Assembly (NCBI RefSeq): GCF_900964775.1 | Contig: NC_041815.1 | Coordinates: forward strand, 8,397,443 to 8,461,442 | Length of the DNA stretch: 64,000 bases | DNA from: Scleropages formosus | Taxonomy: Eukaryota > Chordata > Actinopteri > Osteoglossiformes > Osteoglossidae | Direction of reading: 5' to 3' | Part shown: positions 47,379-56,742 of the stretch, one piece after another | Layout: each line of letters starts with the position of its first letter | How positions within the stretch are numbered: the stretch's first letter is position 1 | The notes under the pieces: model-generated | What the model was told of the DNA's origin: nothing | Seen by the model: the letters and a program-made list of their open reading frames with translations, nothing else | Database searches by the model: none | Program-made: the position numbers and the translations under genes

Positions 47379-47448
47379 GGTTCCATGGTTAATGGTGAGC
47401 ACCCTGGGCTTTGAATCCAGTGATCCGAGTTCAAGTCTCGGTGGGACT
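47379..47448 (+). tRNA. tRNA-Gln(TTG), unit 2
   Basis: It is 70 nt, with two bases missing (D arm and 3' end). Anticodon arm intact. Confidence 0.87.
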
Positions 47449-47539
47449 GGTGTCCCTCCTCCGACGGAAGGGACCGCCAGCGTGGGAGAATGCGTCTCTC
47501 TCGACGGCGTGTTTTGCGACTCTTTACCGCCAAGGGCAA

Positions 47540-47578
<39 letters not shown>

Positions 47579-47601
47579 TTTTGAAAAGGAGCCGCCCTTG
47601 T

Positions 47602-47673
47602 GGCCGGTTAGCTCAGTTGGTTAGAGCGTGGGCTAATAACGCCAAGGTCGCGGGTTCGATCCCGTACGGGCCA
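47602..47673 (+). tRNA. tRNA-Ile(AAT), unit 3
   Basis: It is 72 nt, with one base missing in the anticodon stem and one C in the T arm. Confidence 0.88.
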
Positions 47674-47934
47674 GCCGGTGACGTTCGCGCTGTCGGCTTA
47701 ACCCCGCTGTGGCACGATGGGCACTTTTTAGCTCTCTGACTGCAAGGACCCCTGTGTCCCGCCTACGGTTCGCTACATCCAAGAGTTGGCAGCGAAGCAT
47801 GCCATGGTTTTCAGCACCGCTTTGTCGCGGCCTCGCTGACATCGGAAGAAGAGAGCAAACTTTGAACACGCCGCTCGCCACGCTTTCGGAGGGAACGGCA
47901 GCAGAGAGACCTTGGCGCGAGCCCCATAAACACG

Positions 47935-48001
47935 TGGAGAATGCGGGCATCGATCCCCTACCCTCGCATGCTAAGCGAGCGCTACCTTGAGCTAATTCCC
48001 C
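47935..48001 (-). tRNA. tRNA-Ala(AGC), unit 3
   Basis: It is 67 nt, with several bases missing in the D arm and T arm. Anticodon TTAGCAT is readable. Confidence 0.8.
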
Positions 48002-48142
48002 CGCTGAGAGGATCCCTTAGCCAAGGAGAGGAAAGGCACGCCACTAACCAACAGCTAAGCTGCGGGATAAACACAGAAAGCTCATTTCAGGTTCGCATCT
48101 AGACTGGTGGCGGCCGCTTGTGCGGGAGTTTGTGGGACCACC

Positions 48143-48215
48143 GGTTCCATGGTGTAATGGCTAGCACCTCTGGACTCTGAATCCAGCGATCCGAGTTCAA
48201 ATCTCGGTGGGACCT
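48143..48215 (+). tRNA. tRNA-Gln(CTG), unit 3
   Basis: It is 73 nt, with one extra C at the base of the anticodon stem. Confidence 0.9.
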
Positions 48216-48303
48216 GCTTCCTTCCTTGCTCACTGGGGCATCGTTGTGTTCTGAGGGCCCTTGCTCTGGAAACTTCAAGGCTTGCCGGGAAGCGCTCCGC
48301 CCA

Positions 48304-48374
48304 GGTTCCATGGTGTATGGTGAGCACCCTGGGCTTTGAATCCAGTGATCCGAGTTCAAGTCTCGGTGGGACCT
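48304..48374 (+). tRNA. tRNA-Gln(TTG), unit 3
   Basis: It is 71 nt, with one A missing in the D loop. The rest matches consensus. Confidence 0.9.
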
Positions 48375-48467
48375 GGTGTCCCTCCTCCGCACGGAAGGGA
48401 CCGCCAGCGTGCGTGAGAAGTGCTCTCTCTCGACGGGTGTTTTGCGACTCTTTACCGCCAAGGGCAA

Positions 48468-48503
<36 letters not shown>

Positions 48504-48525
48504 TTTGAAAAGGAGCCGCCCTTGT

Positions 48526-48596
48526 GGCCGGTTAGCTCAGTTGGTTAGAGCGTGGTAATAACGCCAAGGTCGCGGGTTCGATCCCCGTACGGGCCA
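48526..48596 (+). tRNA. tRNA-Ile(AAT), unit 4
   Basis: It is 71 nt, with three bases missing on the 5' side of the anticodon loop, so the anticodon arm cannot form as written. Confidence 0.82.
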
Positions 48597-48864
48597 GCCG
48601 GTGACGTTCGCGCTGTCGGCTTAACCTCCGCTGGGCACGATGGGCCACTTTTTAGCTCTCTGACTGCAAGGAACTCCTGTGTCCCCCTACGGGTTCGCTA
48701 CATCCAAGAGTTGGCAGCGAAGCATGCCATGGCTTTCAGCACCGCTTTTGTCGCGAGTCCTCGCTGACATCGGAAGAAGAGAGCAAACTTTGAACACGCC
48801 GCTCGCCACGCGTGTCGGAGGGAACGGCAGCAGAGAGACCTTGGCGCGAGCCCCATAAAACACG

Positions 48865-48938
48865 TGGAGAATGCGGGCATCGATCCCGCTACCCTCGCGC
48901 ATGCTAAGCGAGCGCTCTACCACTTGAGCTAATTCCCC
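48865..48938 (-). tRNA. tRNA-Ala(AGC), unit 4
   Basis: It is 74 nt, with a rearranged CCCTCGCGC stretch near the anticodon stem. Anticodon loop intact. Confidence 0.87.
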
Positions 48939-49078
48939 CGCGAGAGGATCCCTTTAGCCAAGGAGAGGAAAGGCACGCCACTAACCAACAGCTAAGCTGC
49001 GGATAAACACAGAAAGCTCATTTCAGGTTCGCATCTAGACTGGTGGCGGCCGCTTGTGCGGGAGTTTGTGGGACCACC

Positions 49079-49148
49079 GGTTCCATGGTGTAATGGCTAG
49101 CCTCTGGACTCTGAATCCAGCTCCGAGTTCAAATCTCGGTGGGGACCT
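49079..49148 (+). tRNA. tRNA-Gln(CTG), unit 4
   Basis: It is 70 nt, with bases missing in the D arm (AGCCTCTGG) and the variable region, and one extra G near the 3' end. Confidence 0.84.
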
Positions 49149-49236
49149 GCTTCCTTCCTTGCTCACTGGGGCATCGTTGTGTTTCTGAGGGCCCTTGCTC
49201 TGGAAACTTCAAGGCTTGCCGGGAGCGCTCCGCCCA

Positions 49237-49308
49237 GGTTCCATGGTGTAATGGTGAGCACCCTGGGCTTTGAATCCAGTGATCCGAGTTCAAGTCTCGG
49301 TGGGACCT
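49237..49308 (+). tRNA. tRNA-Gln(TTG), unit 4
   Basis: Full 72-nt consensus copy. It has a G-T pair closing the anticodon stem and a T4-G69 pair in the acceptor stem. Confidence 0.93.
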
Positions 49309-49402
49309 GGTGTCCCTCCTCCGCACGGAAGGGACGCCAGCGTGCGTGAGAAGTGCGTCTCTCTCGACGGCATGTTTTGCGACTCTTTACCGCCAAGGGC
49401 AA

Positions 49403-49445
<43 letters not shown>

Positions 49446-49468
49446 TTTTGAAAAGGAGCTGCCCTTGT

Positions 49469-49542
49469 GGCCGGTTAGCTCAGTTGGTTAGAGCGTGGTG
49501 CTAATAACGCCAAGGTCGCGGGTTCGATCCCCGTACGGGCCA
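49469..49542 (+). tRNA. tRNA-Ile(AAT), unit 5
   Basis: Intact 74-nt copy. To my recollection it is identical to the common vertebrate tRNA-Ile(AAT). Confidence 0.96.
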
Positions 49543-49812
49543 GCCGGTGACGTTCGCGCTGCGGCTTAACCTCCGCTGTGGCACGATGGGCCACTTTTTA
49601 GCTCTCTGACTGCAAGGAACTCCTGTGTCCCGCCTACGGGTTCGCTACATCCAAGAGTTGGCAGCGAAGCATGCCATGGTTTTCAGCACGCTTTTGTCGC
49701 GAGTCCTCGCTGAGATCGGAAGAAGAGGAGCAAACTTTGAACACGCCGCTCGCCACGCGTGTCGGAGGGAACGGCAGCAGAGAGAACCTTGGCGCGAGCC
49801 CCATAAAACACG

Positions 49813-49884
49813 TGGAGAATGCGGGCATCGATCCCGCTACCTCTCGATGCTAAGCGAGCGCTCTACCACTTGAGCTAATTCCCC
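49813..49884 (-). tRNA. tRNA-Ala(AGC), unit 5
   Basis: It is 72 nt, one base short in the anticodon stem (CTCGATGC for CTCGCATGC). All else is as consensus. Confidence 0.9.
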
Positions 49885-50025
49885 CAGCTGAGAGGATCCC
49901 TTTAGCCAAGGAGAGGAAGGCACGCCATAACCAACAGCTAAGCTGCGGGATAAACACAGAAAGCTCATTTCAGGTTCGCATCTAGACTGGTGGCGGCCGC
50001 TTGTGCGGGAGTTTGTGGGACCACC

Positions 50026-50097
50026 GGTTCCATGGTGTAATGGCTAGCACTCTGGACTCTGAATCCAGCGATCCGAGTTCAAATCTCGGTGGGACCT
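50026..50097 (+). tRNA. tRNA-Gln(CTG), unit 5
   Basis: Intact 72-nt consensus copy. Confidence 0.95.
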
Positions 50098-50186
50098 GCT
50101 TCCTTCCTTGCTCACTGGGGCATTGTTGTGTTTCTGAGGGCCCTTGCTCTGGAAACTTCAAGGCTTGCCGGGAAGCGCTCCGCCCA

Positions 50187-50257
50187 GGTTCCATGGTGTA
50201 ATGGTGAGCACCCTGGGCTTTGAATCCAGTGATCGAGTTCAAGTCTCGGTGGGACCT
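50187..50257 (+). tRNA. tRNA-Gln(TTG), unit 5
   Basis: It is 71 nt, with one C missing at the start of the T arm. Confidence 0.9.
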
Positions 50258-50403
50258 GGTGTCCCTCCTCGCCGGAAGGGACCGCCAGCGTGCGTGAGAA
50301 GTGCGTCTCTCTCGACGGCGTGTTTTGCGACTCTTTACCGCCAAGGGCACTTAAAAAAAAAAAAAAAAAAAAAAAAAGGCTTTTGAAAAGGAGCTGCCCT
50401 TGT

Positions 50404-50476
50404 GGCCGGTTAGCTCAGTTGGTTAGAGCGTGGTGCTAATAACGCCAAGGTTGCGGGTTCGATCCCGTACGGGCCA
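50404..50476 (+). tRNA. tRNA-Ile(AAT), unit 6
   Basis: It is 73 nt, with one C missing in the T arm and a C-to-T change next to it (AAGGTTGCGGG). Confidence 0.9.
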
Positions 50477-50738
50477 GCCTGACGTTCGCGCTGTCGGCTT
50501 AACCTCCGCTGTGGCACGATGGCCACTTTTAGCTCTCTGACTGCAAGGAACTCACTGTGTCCCGCCTACGGGTTCGCTACATCCAAGAGTTGGCAGCGAA
50601 GCATGCCATGGTTTTCAGCACCGCTTTGCGCGAGTCCTCGACATCGGAAGAAGAGAGCAAACTTTGAACACGCCGCTCGCCACGCGTGTCGGAGGGAACG
50701 GCAGCAGAGAGACCTTGGCGCGAGCCCCTAAAAACACG

Positions 50739-50809
50739 TGGAGAATGCGGGCATCGATCCCTACCTCTCGCATGCTAAGCGAGCGCTCTACCACTTGAGC
50801 TAATTCCCC
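50739..50809 (-). tRNA. tRNA-Ala(AGC), unit 6
   Basis: It is 71 nt, with two bases missing in the T arm. Anticodon arm and D arm intact. Confidence 0.88.
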
Positions 50810-50943
50810 CTGAGAGGATCCTTTAGCCAAGGAGAGGAAAGGCACGCCACTAACCAACAGCTAAGCTGCGGATAACACAGAAAGCTCATTTCAGGTTCGC
50901 ATCTAGACTGGTGGCGGCCGCTTGCGGGAGTTTGTGGACCACC

Positions 50944-51014
50944 GGTTCCATGGTGTAATGGCTAGCACTCTGGACTCTGAATCCAGCGATCCGAGTTCAA
51001 TCTCGGTGGGACCT
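50944..51014 (+). tRNA. tRNA-Gln(CTG), unit 6
   Basis: It is 71 nt, with one A missing in the T loop. Confidence 0.9.
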
Positions 51015-51101
51015 GCTTCCTTCCTTGCTCACGGGGCATCGTTGTGTTTCTGAGGGCCCTTGCTCTGGAAACTTCAAGCTTGCCGGGAAGCGCTCCGCCC
51101 A

Positions 51102-51170
51102 GGTTCCATGGTGTAATGGTGAGCACCCTGGGCTTTGAATCCAGTTCCGAGTTCAAGTCTCGTGGGACCT
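51102..51170 (+). tRNA. tRNA-Gln(TTG), unit 6
   Basis: It is 69 nt, with bases missing in the variable region and T arm. Anticodon arm intact. Confidence 0.85.
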
Positions 51171-51315
51171 GGTGTCCCTCCTCCGCACGGAAGGGACCGC
51201 CAGCGTGCGTGAGAAGTGCGTCTCTCTCGACGGCGTGTTTTGCGACTCTTTACCGCCAAGGGCAACTTTAAAAAAAAAAAAAAAAAAAAAAGGCTTTTGA
51301 AAGGAGCCGCCTTGT

Positions 51316-51386
51316 GGCGGTTAGCTCAGTGGTTAGAGCGTGGTGCTAAAACGCCAAGGGCGCGGGTTCGATCCCCGTACGGGCCA
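51316..51386 (+). tRNA. tRNA-Ile(AAT), unit 7
   Basis: It is 71 nt. Missing bases are one C in the acceptor stem, one T in the D arm and one T in the anticodon loop (CTAAAA), so the anticodon is not readable as written. Confidence 0.83.
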
Positions 51387-51650
51387 GCCGGACGTTCGCG
51401 CTGTCGGCTTAACCTCCGCTGTGGCACGATGGGCCACTTTTAGCTCTCTGACTGCAAGGAACTCCTGTGTCCGCCCTACGGGTTCGCTACATCCAAGAGT
51501 TGGCAGCGAAGCATGCCATGGTTTTCAGCACCGCTTTTGTCGCGAGTCCTCGCTGACATCGGAAGAAGAGCAAACTTGAACACGCCGCTCGCCACGCGTG
51601 TCGGAGGGAACGGCAGCAGAGAGACCTTGGCGCGAGCCCCATAAAACACG

Positions 51651-51721
51651 TGGAGAATGCGGGCATCGATCCCGCTACCTCTCGCATCTAAGCGAGCGTC
51701 TACCACTTGAGCTAATTCCCC
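51651..51721 (-). tRNA. tRNA-Ala(AGC), unit 7
   Basis: It is 71 nt, with one base missing in the anticodon loop (CATCTAAG) and one in the D stem. Confidence 0.85.
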
Positions 51722-51862
51722 CAGCTGAGGGATCCCTTTAGCCAAGGAGAGGAAAGGCACGCCACTAACCAACAGCTAAGCTGCGGGATAAACACAGAAA
51801 GCTCATTTCAGGTTCGCATCTAGACTGGTGGCGGCGCTTGTGCGGGAGTTTGTGGGACCACC

Positions 51863-51933
51863 GGTTCCATGGTGTAATGGCTAGCACTCTGGACTCGAAT
51901 CCAGCGATCCGAGTTCAAATCTCGGTGGGACCT
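51863..51933 (+). tRNA. tRNA-Gln(CTG), unit 7
   Basis: It is 71 nt, with one T missing in the anticodon loop (GGACTCGAATCC). Confidence 0.88.
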
Positions 51934-52020
51934 GCTTCCTTCCTTCTCACTGGGGCATCGTTGTGTTCTGAGGGCCCTTGCTCTGGAAACTTCAAGGCTT
52001 GCCGGGAAGCGCTCCGCCCA

Positions 52021-52092
52021 GGTTCCATGGTGTAATGGTGAGCACCCTGGGCTTTGAATCCAGTGATCCGAGTTCAAGTCTCGGTGGGACCT
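52021..52092 (+). tRNA. tRNA-Gln(TTG), unit 7
   Basis: Full 72-nt consensus copy. Confidence 0.93.
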
Positions 52093-52224
52093 GGTGTCCC
52101 TCCTCCGCAAAGGGACCGCCAGCGTGCGTGAGAGTGCGTCTCTCTCGACGGCGTGTTTTGCGACTCTTTACCGCCAAGGGCAACTTTAAAAAAAAAAAAA
52201 AAAAAAAAAAAGGAGCGCCCTTGT

Positions 52225-52296
52225 GGCCCGGTAGCTCAGTTGGTTAGAGCGTGGTGCTAATAACGCCAAGTCGCGGGTTCGATCCCCGTACGGGCC
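52225..52296 (+). tRNA. tRNA-Ile(AAT), unit 8
   Basis: It is 72 nt. The start reads GGCCCGGTAGC in place of GGCCGGTTAGC, one G is missing in the variable region and the last A is lost. The GGCTTTTGAAAA leader seen in other units is also missing here. Confidence 0.86.
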
Positions 52297-52562
52297 CCGT
52301 GACGTTCGCGCTGTCGGCTTAACCTCCGCTGTGGCACGATGGGCCACTTTTTAGCTCTCTGACTGCAAGGACCTCCTGTGTCCCGCCTACGGGTTCGCTA
52401 CATCCAAGAGTTGGCAGCGAAGCATGCCATGGTTTTCAGCACCGCTTTTGTCGCGAGTCCTCGCTGACATCGGAAGAAGAGAGCAAACTTTGAACACGCC
52501 GCTCGCCACGCGTGTCGGAGGGAACGGCAGCAGAGAGACCTTGGCGCGAGCCCCATAACACG

Positions 52563-52633
52563 TGGAGAATGCGGCATCGATCCGCTACCTCTCGCATGCT
52601 AAGCGAGCGCTCTACCACTTGAGCTAATTCCCC
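52563..52633 (-). tRNA. tRNA-Ala(AGC), unit 8
   Basis: It is 71 nt, with two bases missing in the T arm. Anticodon arm and D arm intact. Confidence 0.88.
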
Positions 52634-52772
52634 CAGCTGAGAGGATCCCTTTAGCCAAGGAGAGGAAAGGCACGCCACTAACCAACAGCTAAGCTGCGGG
52701 ATAAACACAGAACTCATTTCAGGTTCGCATCTAGACTGGTGGCGGCCCTTGTGCGGGAGTTGTGGGACCACC

Positions 52773-52844
52773 GGTTCCATGGTGTAATGGCTAGCACTCT
52801 GGACTCTGAATCCAGCGATCCGAGTTCAAATCTCGGTGGGACCT
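52773..52844 (+). tRNA. tRNA-Gln(CTG), unit 8
   Basis: Intact 72-nt consensus copy. Confidence 0.95.
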
Positions 52845-52930
52845 GCTTCCTCCTGCTCACTGGGGCATCGTGTGTTTCTGAGGGCCCTTGCTCTGGAAAC
52901 TTCAAGGCTTGCCGGGAAGCGCTCCGCCCA

Positions 52931-53002
52931 GGTTCCATGGTGTAATGGTGAGCACCCTGGGCTTTGAATCCAGTGATCCGAGTTCAAGTCTCGGTGGGAC
53001 CT
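52931..53002 (+). tRNA. tRNA-Gln(TTG), unit 8
   Basis: Full 72-nt consensus copy. Confidence 0.93.
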
Positions 53003-53148
53003 GGTGTCCCTCCTCCGCACGGAAGGGACCGCCAGCGTGCGTGAGAAGTGCGTCTCTCTCGACGGCGTGTTTTGCGACTCTTTACCGCCAAGGGCAACTT
53101 TAAAAAAAAAAAAAAAAAAAAAGGCTTTTGAAAAGGAGCCGCCCTTGT

Positions 53149-53223
53149 GGCCGGTTAGACTCAGTTGGTTAGAGCGTGGTGCTAATAACGCCAAGGTCGC
53201 GGGTTCGATCCCCGTACGGGCCA
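53149..53223 (+). tRNA. tRNA-Ile(AAT), unit 9
   Basis: It is 75 nt, with one extra A in the D stem (TTAGACTCAG). The rest is consensus. Confidence 0.9.
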
Positions 53224-53494
53224 AGCCGGGTGACGTTCGCGCTGTCGGCTTAACCTCCGCTGTGGCACGATGGGCCACTTTTAGCTCTCTGACTGCAAGG
53301 AACTCCTGTGTCCCGCCTACGGGTTCGCTACATCCAAGAGTTGGCAGCGAAGCATGCCATGGTTTTCAGCACCGCTTTTGTCGCGAGTCCTCGCTGACAT
53401 CGGAAGAAGAGAGCAAACTTTGAACACGCCGCTCGCCACGCGTGTCGGAGGGAACGGCAGCAGAGAGACCTTGGCGCGAGCCCCATAAAACACG

Positions 53495-53568
53495 TGGAGA
53501 ATGCGGGCATCGATCCCGCTACCTCTCGCATGCTAAGCGAGCGCTCTACCCACTTGAGCTAATTCCCC
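53495..53568 (-). tRNA. tRNA-Ala(AGC), unit 9
   Basis: It is 74 nt, with one extra C in the D arm. Acceptor, anticodon and T arms are intact. Confidence 0.91.
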
Positions 53569-53710
53569 AGCTGAGAGGATCCCTTTAGCCAAGGAGAGGA
53601 AAGGCACGCCACTAACCAACAGCTAAGCTGCGGGATAAACACAGAAAGCTCATTTCAGGTTCGCATCTAGACTGGTGGCGGCCGCTTGTGCGGGAGTTTG
53701 TGGGACCACC

Positions 53711-53782
53711 GGTTCCATGGTGTAATGGCTAGCACTCTGGACTCTGAATCCAGCGATCCGAGTTCAAATCTCGGTGGGACCT
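53711..53782 (+). tRNA. tRNA-Gln(CTG), unit 9
   Basis: Intact 72-nt consensus copy. Confidence 0.95.
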
Positions 53783-53871
53783 GCTTCCTTCCTTGCTCAC
53801 TGGGGCATCGTTGTGTTTCTGAGGGCCCTTGCTCTGGAAACTTCAAGGCTTGCCGGGAAGCGCTCCACCCA

Positions 53872-53943
53872 GGTTCCATGGTGTAATGGTGAGCACCCTG
53901 GGCTTTGAATCCAGTGATCCGAGTTCAAGTCTCGGTGGGACCT
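53872..53943 (+). tRNA. tRNA-Gln(TTG), unit 9
   Basis: Full 72-nt consensus copy. Confidence 0.93.
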
Positions 53944-54038
53944 GGTGTCCCTCCTCCGCACGGAAGGGACCGCCAGCGTGCGTGAGAAGTGCGTCTCTCT
54001 CGACGGCGTGTTTTGCGACTCTTTACCGCCAAGGGCAA

Positions 54039-54085
<47 letters not shown>

Positions 54086-54107
54086 TTTGAAAAGGAGCTG
54101 CCCTTGT

Positions 54108-54181
54108 GGCCGGTTAGCTCAGTTGGTTAGAGCGTGGTGCTAATAACGCCAAGGTCGCGGGTTCGATCCCCGTACGGGCCA
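54108..54181 (+). tRNA. tRNA-Ile(AAT), unit 10 (truncated unit)
   Basis: Intact 74-nt copy, the last tRNA of the array. Its unit ends at 54341, before the tRNA-Ala gene. Confidence 0.96.
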
Positions 54182-54341
54182 GCCGGTGACGTTCGCGCTG
54201 TCGGCTTAACCTCCGCTGTGGCACGATGGGCCACTTTTTAGCTCTCTGACTGCAAGGAACTCCTGTGTCCCGCCTACGGGTTCGCTACATCCAAGAGTTG
54301 GCAGCAAAGCATGCCATGGTTTTCAGCACCGCTTTTGTCGC

Positions 54342-55642
54342 ACTAATAATCTGACAATAATCTACTTTTCTTGTGGGTGCAGATTTAAATCACTAACGGA
54401 TATGCAAATATATTTTTGCATTAGTTTAGACCGACTATATAGAACCTGTTCACATCACTAGCAGTTCAAATTGTTGAAACGCCTGGTTAGAATCACGGCA
54501 ACTTCATACTTTACTGTTTTTTTTTAAGTAACAGAACTTCTGCTTGAGTATAATTTTCCACTCCTCCATCCCCCTCTGCTCATCATCCTCAGTCGTGTCT
54601 ATCTTTGCACTATATGTTTGAGTGGAGGTTTTCATTATGAACCCCTTCATTTCTCCAAATGAGACTACCGGGTGAATAAACTTTCAGGGCAAAGAAATAT
54701 TGTGTAAAAGATTGTATGTGCAGAAGCACTAGAGGCAGACAAAGAGCTCTGCATTTCATTGCATTCTTTCCTGATAGAGACCTTCTGAGCAAGTGGGGAA
54801 AAAAAAAAGTTTAAGAGAGAGTTGGCGGCGTTGTTGTGAATCTCCACAGGACACTTTTCTGTGAGAAGCACAGACCCCATGTGGCCATGCCGTAGGCATC
54901 CTGCAAACAGGTTCTTGTCCTCATGAAAGAGCACGTATGTATTTTCTGGCATCTGGGGAGCAGCTGTCCTGCAGCCACACAACTCGACCATCAGTGGGAA
55001 GAATGGTACAGTTTACCCAGCGTGCGGGACGACAGGCTGAGTACTATTCCATCCGCTCATCCTCCTAAGCGCCACTGGCTCACCTCCTCAGGCTCAGACT
55101 TCCTGTAACCTCTTGTTTTTAAGAGATGATATTTCAGGCATTTCCTGCACATTTCAGTCATGTCCCCTCCAAAGGAGCCAACCCCAGATGTGGTGAGCCA
55201 GAGTCACATGCATTACTCAGGTTGTCTCCTCGGTGCTGAATCCACTGGACAAAGAACACTTTATACTGTGAGCTGGGAAGCTGTCATAACTATAAATGTG
55301 GCTTGAATGTGAACAACTGAAGTGTACGAGTCATGCTTTTTCAGAGTAATACTTGAGCCAAGCTGGGATAAAGAACCCTTGCAGGCTTCGGTTTGTGTGC
55401 AGTCAATGTACACGATTCTATGATCACAGCTAATGTGTGTCACCTCTCACTTTAAGTGAACTGCAGAAGAAATGGCTAAAGACTTTGTCTATTTTTATGA
55501 AAGCATCAGTTAAGCCACTTGATAAATAACAGTAATCATCATCATAATAATAACTTGAGAATGACATTTAGAATTAGAAATCAGCTCTATGTGCCTCTGA
55601 CAAACAAATACTATTTACCTTAAGACTCATGCAGCTGTGGTA

Positions 55643-55645
<3 letters not shown>
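54342..55645. other. Single-copy spacer, no gene recognised
   Basis: Single-copy, AT-rich sequence directly after the array. The open frames are short and resemble nothing I know. No SINE or LINE is seen. Confidence 0.5.

Positions 55646-55706
<61 letters not shown>
55646..55706. repeat. (AC)n microsatellite
   Basis: About 30 uninterrupted AC units, not attached to a SINE body. Confidence 0.97.
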
Positions 55707-55708
<2 letters not shown>

Positions 55709-55931
55709 TTCCCTCCTGTTTGCTTGTTCCTTCTGAACCTCCACTGGTGTTCCAAGCACGGCTTGTGTTCAGCTTCATCTTTACAGTGTTTCATTACAAT
55801 AAGAACATCGCAGATTAGGAAACACTCCCCATCCCTCGTTGGACAGTTTCTTTGTTCACACCGGAGATGCAAGAGAAACGTATCTGAACGTAAAAAACCA
55901 TATGAAAATATTTCCACTTTGCTAGTCACTA

Positions 55932-56133
55932 CACACACAATGTCTACAACTGCTTATCCCAAGCAGGGTCACAGAAAGCCAGAGCCTAGCCCAGCAACAC
56001 AGGTGCGGGGCTTGGGACGACACACACCCTGGATGGAACACCAGTCCGCCATAAGGCACCCCAAGCTGGACTCAAACCCCAGACCCACCACAAAGGGGGC
56101 CCTGGCCGAGCCCACTGCACCACCGCATCCCCC
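55932..56133 (-). repeat. TG-tailed tRNA-SINE, old copy
   Basis: Diverged minus-strand member with several missing blocks. The probable target duplication AGTCACTA/AGTCCCTA lies at 55924-55931 and 56134-56141. Confidence 0.82.
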
Positions 56134-56141
56134 AGTCCCTA

Positions 56142-56742
56142 CAGAGTGATCTACTCTGAAACACTGGGGACAGTTCCCACCATTTCCCACATGCGTCTGA
56201 GACCGTGAGTTTGGAACTGGATCGCTTTCTTCTTCAGAGGCCCTGGAACCTTGGCCATGGGGCCAAGCACCTCTGCCTGCCACACCTCTTCTGGAACCAA
56301 GGGTGGTCCTGCACACCCTGCGCAGAGCTAGCTGGAAGAGGAACAGTGGGGTACTGTGCGCTGTGCGATGGGGTGCTAAATAGTGGCGGTGCCATTGTGA
56401 CTGGACACCAGGATCCCGCTACGAAGTGCACACGTAATCTGGGTCACACACGAGACCGCAGCGGGACAGGCAGCACTAGCACAGAGCTGGATCACAGAGA
56501 CAAACCTAAACAAAACAACAACCAGCAGGAGACTGAGGGGAAAAATAAGAAAATTTAGAAGAAATGATGGTATGCATTAAGTCTACAACTGATGTGTTCT
56601 GTAACCGCTGCAGAAAGCTCATTGTGCAAGAAGCACGATGTACCGAAACTACACCCCCAACTGTAAGGGGTAATCAACACTGGCTGGTACTGAAAAACAA
56701 GAAAATAAATAATGTTGGCAGGTTGCAAGATGAGTTCAACCA
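56142..56742. other. Spacer, nothing recognised
   Basis: A relatively GC-rich stretch (56200-56500) with a 117-codon open frame but no recognisable domain. I do not call it a gene. Confidence 0.45.

Larger units (their letters stand above)
45681..54341. repeat. Tandem tRNA gene array, about 9.3 units of 914-947 bp
   Basis: Each unit begins with a poly(A) run of 21-40 bases, then CTTTTGAAAAGGAGC. tRNA-Ile(AAT) on plus follows. A spacer carries a CTTTTTA run about 60 bases after the tRNA, a likely Pol III terminator. tRNA-Ala(AGC) on minus follows, with TTTT about 6 bases beyond its 3' end. Then come a GC-rich spacer with GCGGCCGC, tRNA-Gln(CTG) on plus, about 90 bases of spacer, tRNA-Gln(TTG) on plus with TTTT some 80 bases downstream, and the next poly(A). 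Poly(A) starts are 45681, 46607, 47544, 48472, 49406, 50353, 51270, 52188, 53102 and 54043. The tenth unit stops at 54341, in the spacer after tRNA-Ile. Confidence 0.97.

Noticed and set aside
46257-54130. Open frames of 60-150 codons across the tRNA units, some with long lysine runs from poly(A).
   Set aside because: They cross tRNA genes and poly(A), differ from unit to unit because of single-base gaps, and match no protein family.
45681-54341. CRISPR-like or satellite explanation for the 930-bp tandem array.
   Set aside because: The repeat unit is long and holds four genuine tRNA genes. The host is a vertebrate.
55627-56149. Frames through the (AC)n run at 55646.
   Set aside because: Translation of a microsatellite plus a SINE.
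56205-56558. A 117-codon frame in GC-rich sequence.
   Set aside because: Low complexity towards its end and no known domain. There is no sign of splicing or conservation that I can judge.
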